Part shown: positions 45,626-57,200 of the stretch, piece by piece
Numbering within the stretch: the first letter of the stretch is position 1
How the letters are laid out: each line of letters opens with the position of its first letter
Position numbers and translations under genes: made by a program
Notes under the pieces: model-generated
Database searches by the model: none
Told to the model about the DNA's origin: nothing
The model's input: only the letters and a program-made list of their open reading frames with translations
Assembly: GCA_039881145.1 (NCBI GenBank)
Contig: JAYKKI010000039.1
Span: forward strand, 16,436,001 to 16,500,000
Direction of reading: 5' to 3'
Length of the DNA stretch: 64,000 nucleotides
Origin: Druceiella hillmani
Lineage: Eukaryota; Arthropoda; Insecta; Lepidoptera; Hepialidae

Positions 45626-45941
45626 TGATTGCGATTTCGATTTTGGAATTTATTCGCTATCGTGGCTGCTATAAATAAACCTGTTACGTACGAGTAGAAA
45701 AGTAAGTCACATTTTATCTCTTATACCTCTGAAAATAATATTTTTTTAGAAATAATAAATATGTCATTTGATAGAATGTATAGTCCACTTTTTTAACTCT
45801 CAAGTTTTGAATACGGTAACATTGCAACATTTATTTAAATCGAACGACTTTGTAAAAAAAAGGGAAAATATTTATAGGAAGTTAACGCCATCTTTTCGTA
45901 ATTTAATGAACTTTATTAAAAGAGATGTGGCGTAGTTTTAT

Positions 45942-46115
45942 ATTGAATATATTTGGCGTTAATTTTGTAGAAATTCATTATTCACAATTAAATGAAACTA
46001 CGTGATGTAGTATTATTTCTACTTTCTTTAATTTCTTTACCACGACCTAGGTTTCTTTGTATTATAACATCTTCAGGTGGGATATTAGCAAAGATTTATA
46101 GAGTTTTAAGATTTA
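45942..46115 (-). mobile_element. Hammerhead-bearing short element, copy E2 (174 bp)
   Basis: It is flanked by perfect 12-bp direct repeats GCGTAGTTTTAT (45930-45941 and 46116-46127). In minus orientation it opens AAATCTTAAAACTC, then the ribozyme, then the full tail ending CGCCAAATATATTCAAT. Compared with E1, the 93-bp ribozyme segment lies in the opposite direction relative to the 61-bp TTGAATATATTTGGCG arm. The near-equal length (174 and 175 bp) and equal duplication length support one insertion mechanism. Confidence 0.75.
46032..46086 (-). ncRNA. Hammerhead ribozyme motif, copy E2 (degraded)
   Basis: On the minus strand CCAC, CTGAAGA, the stem II region, GAAA, ACC-TA-GGT, C and GTGG follow the same order as in E3. 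The base before GAAA is A instead of C, which breaks the stem II closing pair. The predicted cleavage lies between 46044 and 46043. It is probably weak or inactive. Confidence 0.55.
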
Positions 46116-46127
46116 GCGTAGTTTTAT

Positions 46128-46569
46128 GTTAAAAGTAGCACAGCATAATTGCTACTTGGCTTCGTCTGATTTTATCGATTCCTTTTGGAGCAGAAGAAAT
46201 TCCAAAATCCGTTTGAAAATAATTTATCCAATATATAATTTAAAGAGACACGAACTAATTTCTAAAAATCTTATTAGATATATTCGATATAAAAATTACA
46301 ATGTGAAAATTGGTCTATTTACTGCAAAAAAGTGGCAATATCATTAATTTATTATAACCCTGAAAATCTTGTCAGTACGATTTTTAAGATTTTACTTGTT
46401 TTATTTAGTACATATGGTAAGCGTTAAAAGCTTTTGCAATCAGATTTGTATTCCCGTAAAATAAACTTCCACTTAAATAATAGTACAAAATTAGCTAATT
46501 TGAATAATGAACTTTTCATACCCTTGAGTAAAATTTATTGAAATGTACTTGTAACTGTAATGAACTTGT
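46128..46569. other. AT-rich DNA, nothing recognised
   Basis: The 73-codon frame at 46126-46347 is lysine/isoleucine rich and unassigned. Confidence 0.5.
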
Positions 46570-48640
46570 AATGTTTTGCAAGTAACTTAGCGGTAAGTAA
46601 GGTCAAATGGGGTTTTCAAGTAATTTTATTTTTGTCAAAACATATTTTTAACATGGACCGTTACGTAACTCTACTGCTGAATGTTTATTTACAAGGACTA
46701 CGTCAACTCTTTGGCAAAATTTTCCGCTTTTCCTTTGTTTGGGGGAATCTATTGCTTTCTTTAGGCAAGGTTTTCGGGCAACTTAGCGATAAGTAAGGCC
46801 AAGAGGGTTTTTCAAGTAATTTTATGTAATACATCTCTAATATGGACCTTCGCTAAAATCTACTGCTGAATGTTTGTTTACACGGACTATATCATTTCTT
46901 TCGAAAAATTTTACCTTTTGCTTTCCTTAGGGGAATCTATTGTTTCTTTAGACGAGGTATTGCGAGTACCTTAATGATAAGTAAGGCCAAGAGGGTTTTT
47001 CAAGTAATTTTATGTAATACATCTCTAATATGGACCTTCGCTGAAATCTACTGCTGAATGTTTGTTTACACGGACTATATCATTTCTTTCGAAAAATTTT
47101 ACCTTTTGCTTTCCTTAGGGGAATCTATTGTTTCTTTAGACGAGGTATTGCGAGTACCTTAATGATAAGTAAGGCCAAGAGGGTTTTTCAAGTAATTTTA
47201 TGTAATACATCTCTAATATGGACCTTCGCTGAAATCTACTGCTGAATGTTTGTTTACACGGACTACATCAACTGTTCCGCAAAATTTTACCTTTTGCTTT
47301 CCTTAGGAGAATCTATTGTTTCTTTAGACGAGGTATTGCGAGTACCTTAGTGATAAGTAAGATCAAGAAGGTTTTTCAAGTAATTTTATGTAATACATCT
47401 CTAATATGGACCTTCGCTGAAATCTACTGCTGAATGTTTGTTTACACGGACTACATCAACTCTTCCGCAAAATTTTACCTTTTGATTTCCTTAGGAGAAT
47501 TTATTGTTTCTTTAGACGAGGTATTGCGGGTACCTTAGTGATAAGTAAGGTAAAGAGGGTTTTTCAAGTAATTTTATGTAATACATCTCTAATATGGACC
47601 TTCGCTGAAATCTACTGCTGAATGTTTGTTTACACGGACTACATCAACTCTTCGGCAACATTTTACCTTTTGCTTTCCTTAGGGGAATCTATTGTTTCTT
47701 TAGACGAGGTATTGCGAGTACCTTAATGATAAGTAAGGCCAAGAGGGTTTTTCAAGTAATTTTATGTAATACATCTCTAATATGGACCTTCGCTGAAATC
47801 TACTGCTGAATGTTTGTTTACACGGACTATATCATTTCTTTCGAAAAATTTTACCTTTTGCTTTCCTTAGGGGAATCTATTGTTTCTTTAGACGAGGTAT
47901 TGCGAGTACCTTAATGATAAGTAAGGCCAAGAGGGTTTTTCAAGTAATTTTATGTAATACATCTCTAATATGGACCTTCGCTGAAATCTACTGCTGAATG
48001 TTTGTTTACACGGACTACATCAACTGTTCCGCAAAATTTTACCTTTTGCTTTCCTTAGGAGAATCTATTGTTTCTTTAGACGAGGTATTGCGAGTACCTT
48101 AGTGATAAGTAAGATCAAGAAGGTTTTTCAAGTAATTTTATGTAATACATCTCTAATATGGACCTTCGCTGAAATCTACTGCTGAATGTTTGTTTACACG
48201 GACTACATCAACTCTTCCGCAAAATTTTACCTTTTGATTTCCTTAGGAGAATTTATTGTTTCTTTAGACGAGGTATTGCGGGTACCTTAGTGATAAGTAA
48301 GGTAAAGAGGGTTTTTCAAGTAATTTTATGTAATACATCTCTAATATGGACCTTCGCTGAAATCTACTGCTGAATGTTTGTTTACACGGACTACATCAAC
48401 TCTTCGGCAACATTTTACCTTTTGCTTTCCTTAGGAGAATCGATTGTTTCTTTAGACGAGGTATTGCGGGCACCTTAGTGATAAGTAAGGTCAAGAGGGT
48501 TTTTCAAGTAATTTTATGTAATACATCTCTAATATGGACCTTCGCTGAAATCTACTGCTAAATGTTTGTTTACACGGACTACATCAACTCTTTCGCAAAA
48601 TTTCACCTTTTCTCTTCTTTAGACGAGTCAACTATTATCC
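46570..48640. repeat. 188-bp satellite with a four-unit (752-bp) higher-order repeat
   Basis: ATAAGTAAG recurs at 46790, 46978, 47166 and every 188 bp to 48482 (a divergent first unit is 196 bp). Units fall into four types by shared variants: A (TATATCATTTCTTTCG), B (ACATCAACTGTTCCGC), C (AGATCAAGAAGG and TTTGATTTCC) and D (GGTAAAGAGG and TTCGGCAACATTT). The order is A, A, B, C, D, A, B, C, D', then a final unit. The block 46978-47729 and the block 47730-48481 appear identical until the last third of D'. Confidence 0.96.
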
Positions 48641-48886
48641 TAATTCTATAACGAGATCATCAGAAACACGTTAAGGTCATATGTATGAAATAAATTATAT
48701 GACTTTACTTGAATATGACATGAAATTAAACATGGTTGTCAGTAGTCATTTCCTTCAGTGGTAATGATTTCTGAAAATATTTTTTAAGTTAAAACTTCTT
48801 TAGACGCACTTTTTCAGCAGTTCGCTCGGGTCGGTGACGCTGAATCGGGTAAACTCATTTCTCTTCAGCATCGGCTACTTCTTAAG
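48641..48886. other. Transition DNA between two arrays
   Basis: No feature was seen. It separates the 188-bp and 45-bp arrays. Confidence 0.5.
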
Positions 48887-49222
48887 CGCATCATGTGTAC
48901 TATTAAAATATCAAGTGAACTACTTTTTTGTACGTACCAAGTGTACTTTTAAAATATCAGATGAACTACTTTTTGGGCGTACCATGCGCACTTTTAAAAT
49001 ATCAAATGAACTACTTTTTTGGGCGTACCATGCGAACTTTTAAAATATCAAGTGAACTACTTTTTGGGCGTGCCATGCGCACTTTTAAAATATCAAGTGA
49101 ACTACTTTTTGGGCGTACCATGCGCACTTTTTAAATATCAAGTGAACTACTTTTTGAGCGTATCATGCGCACTTTTAAAATATCAACTGAACTACTTTTT
49201 TGGGCGCATCATGCGCACCTTT
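48887..49222. repeat. 45-bp tandem array, about eight copies
   Basis: ACTTTTAAAATATCAAGTGA followed by ACTACTTTTTGGGCGTACCATGCGC-type sequence recurs every 45-46 bp. The single-base T-run differences shift the frame, and three overlapping artefactual open frames result. Confidence 0.94.
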
Positions 49223-49591
49223 TTTTTGAATTCAATTTGAATCTAAAGTATTTATTGCATATTTCAGTTTCCATAAACCTATTATTTCATTTCGGGTAAA
49301 CTCGGTTCCGTTCGGCATCGGCCAAGCGAATTCCCTATCTAACACGAAGTGCATCGTTTCAATAATTACGTTTTATTTTGATTAATATTTTAGTTTAATA
49401 TAATTTAATGTAACACACGAATATTATTGTACATAAATACTGTAATAATTCAAGTGTCTACAGTTAGTGCTTAATATTTTATTGTATTTGAGAGTAGTTT
49501 AATATGATACGCGTACCTTATTTTATTTTCAAATATTAATGTTGCATTTTTCCTGATTTTTCGAATTATTGTCGATCATATAACAGCAATC
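49223..49591. other. AT-rich DNA, nothing recognised
   Basis: No feature was seen other than short A/T runs. Confidence 0.5.
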
Positions 49592-49594
49592 AAT

Positions 49595-49655
<61 letters not shown>

Positions 49656-49657
49656 TA

Positions 49658-49724
<67 letters not shown>
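49592..49724. repeat. (AT)n microsatellite with interruptions
   Basis: Two long AT runs are separated by ATGTTTATATATGTGTATAT. Confidence 0.95.
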
Positions 49725-49726
<2 letters not shown>

Positions 49727-50243
49727 TGTGGTTCATCAGCACACGCCAGAATTTTTTATGGTTGATGAAATAGTTTATTCCCTAGATTTTCTCTGTAATT
49801 TGTAATATTCACGTTTATTATTTAAACGAATTTGATTAACAAAATGCATTTTTGATTCTGACGGAGAAATTTTTAAAAAATTTTGAGTATTATAGTTTCA
49901 TCCTACCGAGCAACGTAACGATGTCCGTAGAATTGTTAATGAATAGACTTAATTTGTGGCCGTGACACCCTAAACATCGACCCAGAATAGCAATTTTCAT
50001 GAATTTTAAGAAAGTATGTATAGTAGGATATTGCTCGCGCGGTCTTCGTTACCGCGTTAAGCAACACATGGCATGCATTCTGATTGGATACTATAATTAA
50101 TATACACATTTGCCAGTCAGCACAATGTAAACTTTTACTTTATATAGGAAAATAGTGAATCTGTGAATAAGGGAGGAATTCGTAAGTTCAAACATTTATC
50201 TAACTAGCTAGCCCCTGTAAAACTGAAAAAGATTACACAACTA
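49725..50243. other. AT-rich DNA, nothing recognised
   Basis: No gene or repeat family was recognised. Confidence 0.5.
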
Positions 50244-50988
50244 ATAAGCTCTGAGTCAAGTGTTGTCATTGTTTGAAAGTAATAGAACATTTTTCAATGC
50301 AGATTAATTAATTATTAATTTCGACGAATTTTGTTTGTCTGAATTTGTTAAAATTTGTTTGTCTGTATTTGTTAATTCTAAAACGAATTAACTCGTATAA
50401 AAAAATTTCCTCGTCGAATTGTTCCGCCCAATGGAGGTTAGAGTTTCATCAGCTCGGTTGGAATTTATTTAACCTTTACAAACGAATCATGATTATTCAT
50501 ACCGATTACGCAATATAACACTGCTATCAGTCACACCAAACTGAAGGATAAGGGAAAAGAACAGCATTGAATGATTCATTGGTGATTCAAATTTCAAGCA
50601 AAACGAAGTTCCAACCGAATAAATCCTGGCGCAGCGTGACGCGGATTTTTCCGTTATTACAAGAAACTTTGATCATCGTAGAGTCTAAAAACATTCTAAA
50701 ATATACGCATTTATAGTCACAGTAAATGGTTAAGTGACTAAGCATTGCAACAAAGTTATATTTTTTTGTAAAACAACGAAACAACATAGTCAGCCAGTTA
50801 GAGGTCACACAGTGACTCCATTTTCCTTCTGACATTCTTGATGACGATGCAATCCTAATAATTTCCTATTGCCAAAGTTACAAAAAGATAAATCGATCAA
50901 GATTTTCATAATATATATTTCATTTTACTTACGGTACTTGAATTAAGGCAGTTCCCCTGAAAATTATTTTTGTAATTATGAAACTTGT
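50244..50988. repeat. Long inverted repeat (about 745 bp), left arm
   Basis: It matches the reverse complement of 53450-54200 over almost its full length: TTTCATCAGCTCGGTTGGAA, GCGCAGCGTGACGCGGATTT and CAAGCAAAACGAAGTTCCAA all recur in inverse orientation. Identity is roughly 80% by eye, with indels. The arms enclose the pogo/Tigger pseudogene and its insertions. Confidence 0.88.
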
Positions 50989-51364
50989 GGAAAGAATGAT
51001 AAAAAAATGTGACTTTTCATGGAGAGCAACTATATTGAGTAATATCTTCGTAGCCAAGGACATCATGTCGTTAAATATTTATTAACTAATTGACTAGAAG
51101 TATTCAGAACATGTTATTCAAGCTAAAAATTACCCTCAAAAGACGAAGTAATTGTCTCGTCTTCAATGAAACGTGGTTATTTATCTATGATGAAAGTATA
51201 ATAGTTGGGATGCAGCGCTATTCAGTGCCACATTTTTTATTCGTTTTATAGGGGTATAACACGTATATTGAGTATAATATCACTGGTATTATTATGAATA
51301 CAGAGTCTCGAAAAGAACTTGCCGAAAATATAATGATCATTAGAAATAGATAAGCCGAATATAC
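50989..51364. other. Unassigned DNA between the inverted arm and the Tigger end
   Basis: AT-rich with no recognised coding. It does not match copy 1 of the Tigger element. Confidence 0.5.
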
Positions 51365-51499
51365 AATTTAAACTCTTTATAATGAACTTCAAGGGAGCAA
51401 GTATTTTCTTTCGTTATAGAGAGTTTTCGCTTTATGGAGTGTGTCAATAAAATACATAACTTTTTAGGATTTCAAATGGTTTTTTCAATATTATTTACA
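51365..51499 (-). mobile_element. pogo/Tigger-like element, 3' terminal region, copy 2
   Basis: AACTCTTTATAATGAACTTC followed by TTCGTTATAGAGAGTTTTCG is the foldback end type of pogo/Tigger elements. It matches the same part of copy 1 at 21621-21680. The region continues after the SINE insertion. Confidence 0.65.
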
Positions 51500-51766
51500 A
51501 AGATCTTTATTTATTTATGTGCTTTAATATATTGCTACGAGAGCAATCTCTTACAGCCAACCAGAATACCAGTCCAGCTCTCCTCGATGAGTGGCCGGTA
51601 ATCGAACCCCAGTCCCCGCGGTGCACCGCATAGTTAAAGACCGTATACCTTGTGACAACACCTACTACTAGAGGTAGTTTCATCACAAGCAACACCTACC
51701 CTAGTAGTAGGTGTTGCTTATGAACAACCTAACACCACAATGATGAACAACCTAACACCACCATAT
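51500..51766 (-). mobile_element. tRNA-derived SINE inserted in the Tigger relic
   Basis: On the minus strand GGTTCGATTACC (51597-51608) is a good B box. Upstream lies an A-box-like TTGTCACAAGG, then the GC-rich GCGGTGCACCGCGGGGAC. The 3' end is ATAAATAAATAAA. The 5' part carries a duplicated GGTGTTAGGTTGTTCAT and a hairpin AGCAACACCTAC...GTAGGTGTTGCT. Copy 1 of the Tigger lacks it and reads straight through, so it is a later insertion. Confidence 0.72.
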
Positions 51767-51867
51767 TTAATCAGTTCCCTTATAGCACATTTGTTTTTTA
51801 CATTTTAAAATAATTATTTAAACGTCTAACTCTCCGTCAACTTTGGTTAGAATTTGTTTACTATTCC

Positions 51868-52060
51868 GATGTAGTATTATTTCCACTTTATTTCAATTCT
51901 TTACCTAATCTTTGCTAATATCCCACCTGAAGATGTTGTAATACAACGAAACCTAGGTCGTGGTAAAGAATTTAAATATAGTAGAAATACTACTACATCA
52001 CGTAGTTTCATTTAGTCGTGAATAATGAATTTCTACAAAATTAACGCCAAATATATCCAA
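51868..52060 (+). mobile_element. Hammerhead-bearing short element, copy E3, inserted in the Tigger relic
   Basis: It opens with GATGTAGTATTATTTCC...TTCTTTACC, an inverted piece of its own tail (51868-51905). The ribozyme follows, then the full tail ACGTAGTTTCATTTAG...TTAACGCCAAATATATCC. Copy 1 of the Tigger reads ATTCCAATAGCTATTTTG at this position without the element, so it is an insertion. No clear target duplication is seen here. Confidence 0.75.
51914..51970 (+). ncRNA. Hammerhead ribozyme motif, best copy (E3)
   Basis: Stem I 5' side CCAC (51923-51926) and core CTGAAGA (51927-51933) are followed by stem II GTTGT-AAT-ACAAC, which is perfect. GAAA follows at 51948-51951, then stem III ACC-TA-GGT and C17 at 51959. 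GTGG (51960-51963) pairs with CCAC. An outer TCTTT/AAAGA pairing extends stem I across an asymmetric internal loop. This matches the type I hammerhead with minimal stem III known from Penelope-like elements and retrozymes. One extra U sits before stem II. Confidence 0.72.
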
Positions 52061-52079
52061 GAGCCATTTTGTATTTTCT

Positions 52080-53425
52080 TGTATACATTACGTATTGTGT
52101 TTATATCTTGGGAAAGATTTGAATCATCGTTGAGGATCAATAGGAATTTCTCTACTTATTTAATTGCATCAAGTGTTTTTTTATAGTTGTTGGTGCGGGA
52201 TCATTCGTCTTCTCTTCCTCTTCAACTTCATTTACTATTCCTGGTATTTTTTGCTGTATTGGGAATATCTTCATCTGTAAGTTAAATGGTTGTGGTCAGG
52301 TCTTTATGTTGTTAAGGTTCGGGTGGTCACGGTACCCAAGGTGGACACGTCTACATAGTTGTTAAGGTTCTAAGAACTGCAAAGCCCTGCATGACGAAAA
52401 TAACGTTGCCTTGTTGCTGCGATTACCTCTTCCCAGGCCTCACTCAGAAAGATCACAACTTCCAGTATATTAGTAGAAACTTTGCTATCAGATTAGATTA
52501 TGTTCACCAACAGTTTCCTTCTATAATTACTCTTTAAGTTTTTTATAACGCTGTGATCCATTGATTGCAAGACACTAGTTGTGTTAGCTGGAAAAAAATC
52601 TAGCTCTATATTGCGAAGATTGAGTATTGCAGGGTGAGCAGGTCAGTTGTCTATGACGAGTAAGATTTTCCGCCCTTTTAATTCTCCATCCCATCTTCGT
52701 ACTTCCTCTTCGAAAGGTTTTGACGTCATCCAAGATGACTTCTTCGCTTTATACGTCGCCGGTAATGGTTTGATATTCTTAAAACACCGTGGATTTTTTG
52801 ATTTCCCTGTTACAATGAGTTTCCTTTTTTCTGTTCTGCTCATATTGACGACTAAAAACGCCGTCATGTGTTCCTTGCAGAGTTTACCTCCTATGCACTT
52901 CGCTCCTTTAAATTTCAGAAAATCCCTGTTTCATCGGCATTAAAAATGTCATTCAGAGACTATTTTTTCATTAATTTCAGCCATACTTTTCCTAACCAAT
53001 CATTTGTTACATTCGTGTCAACGTCTCGCACTTTTCCACTCATCTGATCGTAATTTATGCCGTGATGGTGTTTAAACTTTTCAAGCCATCCTTCTGAAGC
53101 TTTAAAACTACTAATATCAAGTTGTTGAGCGATTTTGGTCTTAGCTTTCATAATGACCCAGTTATTAACACGTTGTTACAGCGCTGTTAATGAAACCACG
53201 AGAGCATAGCCCGATTCAAGTTGCCAAATTTTGGCTTTCTTAACTTCTTACAGGAACTTAATTTCAGCACTTAGTATTTTCACCTTGCTCTTCAAAATGT
53301 TAGACACAGCTGAGGCAACAAGTCCAAAACGTCTCCCAAAATCTCTTTTTGCTTTTCCTCCTTGCTCTATCTCGTATTAAAGCTACTATCTGATTCACAC
53401 GCAAACTTTTTCTTTTTGTAGCCAT
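52080..53425 (-). pseudogene. pogo/Tigger transposase, nearly full-length but dead
   Basis: On the minus strand from the ATG at 53425 the order is: the MATKRKSLR helix-turn-helix start; the CENP-B type second DNA-binding domain (KTKIAQQLDISSFKASEGWL, EKFKHHHGI); the first catalytic block FNADETG; KSKNPRCFK; the second catalytic block LLVIDN*PAHP with a stop in place of Cys; NTTSVLQSMDHSVIKN; and the C-terminal AWEEVIAATRQRYFRHAGL. An acidic tail (TDEDIP) lies near 52270. Several stops and frameshifts occur. The frame break in the N-terminal domain is shared with the fragment at 22120-22356. Confidence 0.9.
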
Positions 53426-53449
53426 GTTTGCTCTTTAAAATCCAGTTTA

Positions 53450-54200
53450 CGACTTTCACAAATACAAAAGAAATTTTCGACGGAACTGCTTTAAGTCAAG
53501 TACTGTAAGTGGAAATATATATTATGAAAATTTTGAGCCATTTGCCTTTTTGTAACTTTGGCAATTGCGAGTTACCAAGTCGTCATTGAGAATGTCGGGA
53601 GGGAAACGGAGTCACTGTGTGACGTCTAACTGACCGACTAATTTGTTTCGTTGTATTACAAAAAATATAACGTTGTTGCATGCTTAGTCACTTAACTATT
53701 TAGACTTTAGTTTTTCTAGTTGTTTAGACTATTAGACTAGACGTTTTTAGACTCTGCAATGATCAAAATTTCTTGTAATAACGGAAAAATCCGCGTCACG
53801 CTGCGCCAGGATTTGTTCGGTTGGAACTTCGTTTTGCTTGAAATTTAAATTACCAATGAATCATTCATTGCTGTTCTTTTCCCTTATCCTTCAATTTGGT
53901 GTGACCGATAGCAATGTGATATTGTGTAATCGGTATGAATAATCATGATCCGTTTGTAAAGGTCAAATAAATTCCAACCGAGCTGATGAAACTCTAAACT
54001 TCATTGGGTGGAACAATTCGAAAAGGAACTTTTGTTATTTGAGTTAATCCATTTTACAGATTAACAAATACAAACAAACAAATTTCACGTTAATATAATA
54101 TTAACGTAGAAGACTGTTCGGCGTAATTAATAATTCGTCTTCATTGAAACATTTGTCTATTATTTTCATACAATGACAATATTTGACTCATAGCTTTATG
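53450..54200. repeat. Long inverted repeat (about 750 bp), right arm
   Basis: This is the partner of 50244-50988. It begins 25 bp beyond the transposase start codon. It contains an extra AGTTTTTCTAGTTGTTTAGAC-type stretch near 53708-53745 that is absent from the left arm. Confidence 0.88.
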
Positions 54201-57200
54201 ATGTTCCATCAAATTTTATCCATCAAAAATATTACATACACTGTTACACACATTAATTCTGTTCGTAAGAATACAAGGGATACAAACGTTTTTAAGTATA
54301 AAAAATAAAACAAGAATTAATTACGCCGCGTTTTCATTTGAATACAGTTAAAAACCAGGCTAAAAAAAGCAAACACCAATCAAATCTACGAATCGTGTAG
54401 AGAAGAGAGTGAACGGAATGAGTTTCTTAATTTCTCTTTCTTCATCTGTGCGGTCACATAAATAATATTTTGTCCAATCGATTCGCTTGCAGGCAGGTAA
54501 TGACACATGTTTTACCGCAACTTTATTTATTCCGTACGAAACAAACGCACGATGTATTTTTTCAAATTACAAACAGTATGCAGTGTCGCCGATTGTGTTA
54601 TTTTGAAACCGTTCAGTTTTATGTACAGAACGATTTTATGTAGTATTATATTAAGGACAGAATTTGGAGCGAGATTCGATACAACACTGCTGTAAAGTAC
54701 TCATATGAATAAAAATATCGAGTACGAAATATCGGTATAGAACAAAAATACTCAATACAGAAAGGTATCTATACTTTTTCTGTGTTTTTAGTTAAGTCGA
54801 ATACTGTTATCTTAATTTTAAATTTATACTTTTCCCTTCAAATAAAGGTAGGGTATTGTACAAGTTTGGCAGTTACACAAATAAAACACTAATAAAGATT
54901 AAAAACTTCCGAAGTCATCACGAAATGCAAAAATAAAGTTTTACGACCCGATCTGATACTTTTAGATATCGATACACAAGATATTTTGATATTTTAGGTG
55001 GATACAAATTATCGTACTAGCATCGGACCGAATCGTTCGATTCTAACATAGAGTAGTCAGTCGAACCAAACATTTTGTTTATACTAAACGACTTTGTTTA
55101 TACTAAAATATTTGACATGTTTACTTGGCGACTGGTAGCAGATGAAGGTTTATTTTGTTTGTATACCTCCATGCAGCAGCTAAGAACTGTATACAACAGG
55201 TAATTTTATAATATTTGGAAGTTTTAAGGGGAATGGATTTAAATGGTTTGAATCCGATCACGGCTATTTTTTTTAAAAAAGGCTAAAAACTTTAATCTTC
55301 TACAGATTAAAGTCATAATTTTTTTTTTATTACAAAAAAAACGATTAGCCAAAAACTTTTCAGAAATAATAAAAAACCTATCAACAGAGAGCAGTTAAAT
55401 GATTGATCCAAATATTGTTATGTTTTTCGTTACTTAACTACTATATTTATATCATATACTTTTTCATACGTATTTTGTACAAACGTTATTACATTTTAAC
55501 CAATTAATAAATTAACTATTGCATGTATTCAAAAAGTCTTTTATTCCATAGTCGATCGAAACGACGCGATAATTGAAAGATCAGCTCGTGACTATTCGAT
55601 ACGATACCATACTCCATTCCATTCCAAAAGAGAATGTTTGTAAACAAACCAATTTGACAGTTAAAATATGGTTGCCACAAATATAAATTCGTTCAGTAGA
55701 TGACTATTCACTAAACTCATTGTAATTCATTTATGATATTATTAACCCGTATACTGCTACCACTATATTAACTTAATAAACTGTCATACTATATAATTTT
55801 ATAAATACCAATATTATACGCTTGTTTTACTAACATGAATTGTAAAATTAAGAAAAGAAAAATGGACAACCCTAACTGTCATTCACATAGAACTCAGTGA
55901 TATAAAACATTTTGAAAAAATATTCGATATTCAGCCATATAAGAAGTATATGTAGTATCTATACATACTATTTATTACACATGATTTACTTTATAATATG
56001 TAGAAGCGAAATATCTGCAGTAAATCCATTTCAACTTGACATAGACCATATTCGACTGTCTTTCTAGCGTAATGTTTAAGCAAGGCTGGAAATGTAAACC
56101 AGACAGAACGTTGGTTCTGTCTAACAAATATGCGTATTCAAGGTATTTGGCGGAAGAAAAAGAAGTTGTGACATTTTATTTTTAAATAAGTGTTAGTTTT
56201 ATTTTGCAATATAGCATACATGTTTTGTACATGGTATACGGCAGTGTTATTTTTTGTAACAGTTAAGTTTTCGCTCTTATTTAGCTACGTATTTTTGATA
56301 ACTATTTTTAATGTTAGATACATTTATATAAAAAAAATTACTTTAGAAAAAAAACTGAATGTCAATGTTCGGCATTATTTATACGCATTTAGGCATTATA
56401 TTATACAACGTAAATGTGTATATCAATAAAATGAATATAAGAAAAATGTTTACAATATCTGAACTGCCATTTTGCTTTCTTTAACAACATTCAAACATTC
56501 TATTTTGGAATGGAATAGTGTCGTATCACATCTTACGATCGGAATTGACCCCAAATATCGATTCGAACGAAAATATCGTGTCCCTGTGCAAAAACAAATG
56601 TCACCTTGCGTCATAACTACAGTTTATTCTGTGGAGGTGCGATATGATAATATTTACAAATCATTCCGCGTCATACGAGTAATATTGACTCCTAGTATTG
56701 ATTCTGTAACAAACGACAATAAGATACCACTTGAAGTGTACCACTTGAAGAGATAATGCACTGAAATTCTATTTACTTACGTAAATTATAATATTCATAG
56801 AGAAAAAGTTTGTTTGTTGGCTTATGTTTTGTGTTGTCCGGCGAAAACGGCTTTGCTTGTTAGCAATAATGACTTAAATAAACATAATCGAAGCAGAATA
56901 TATATATTTGAGTTTTAGTATTAAAACCGTTATAATTACTTATCTCAAAATAATTGTATAGATAGAAAGTCTCCAAAATATTCAAAATGTTTATATTAAT
57001 GTATTAAACATGAATTCTATGTTATAAACATTTTTATGGTTCCGAACTTTAAAAGAAGAAATCGAATCCTCGTTTGCTCACAAGTAGCGTGACCATAATA
57101 ACTTTTAGAAAACTAGAAGTTGTGAACTAAAAATCACTCAGTCAATCAAATCATTAAAGTAAACACTCATATTGTATTAAAATAAAAATTACTAATCACA

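Noticed and set aside
48834..49240. Three overlapping frames of 68-73 codons
   Set aside because: They are frame-shifted readings of the 45-bp array.
56472..56756. 94-codon frame
   Set aside because: It has a weak start and no recognised motif; kept as non-coding.
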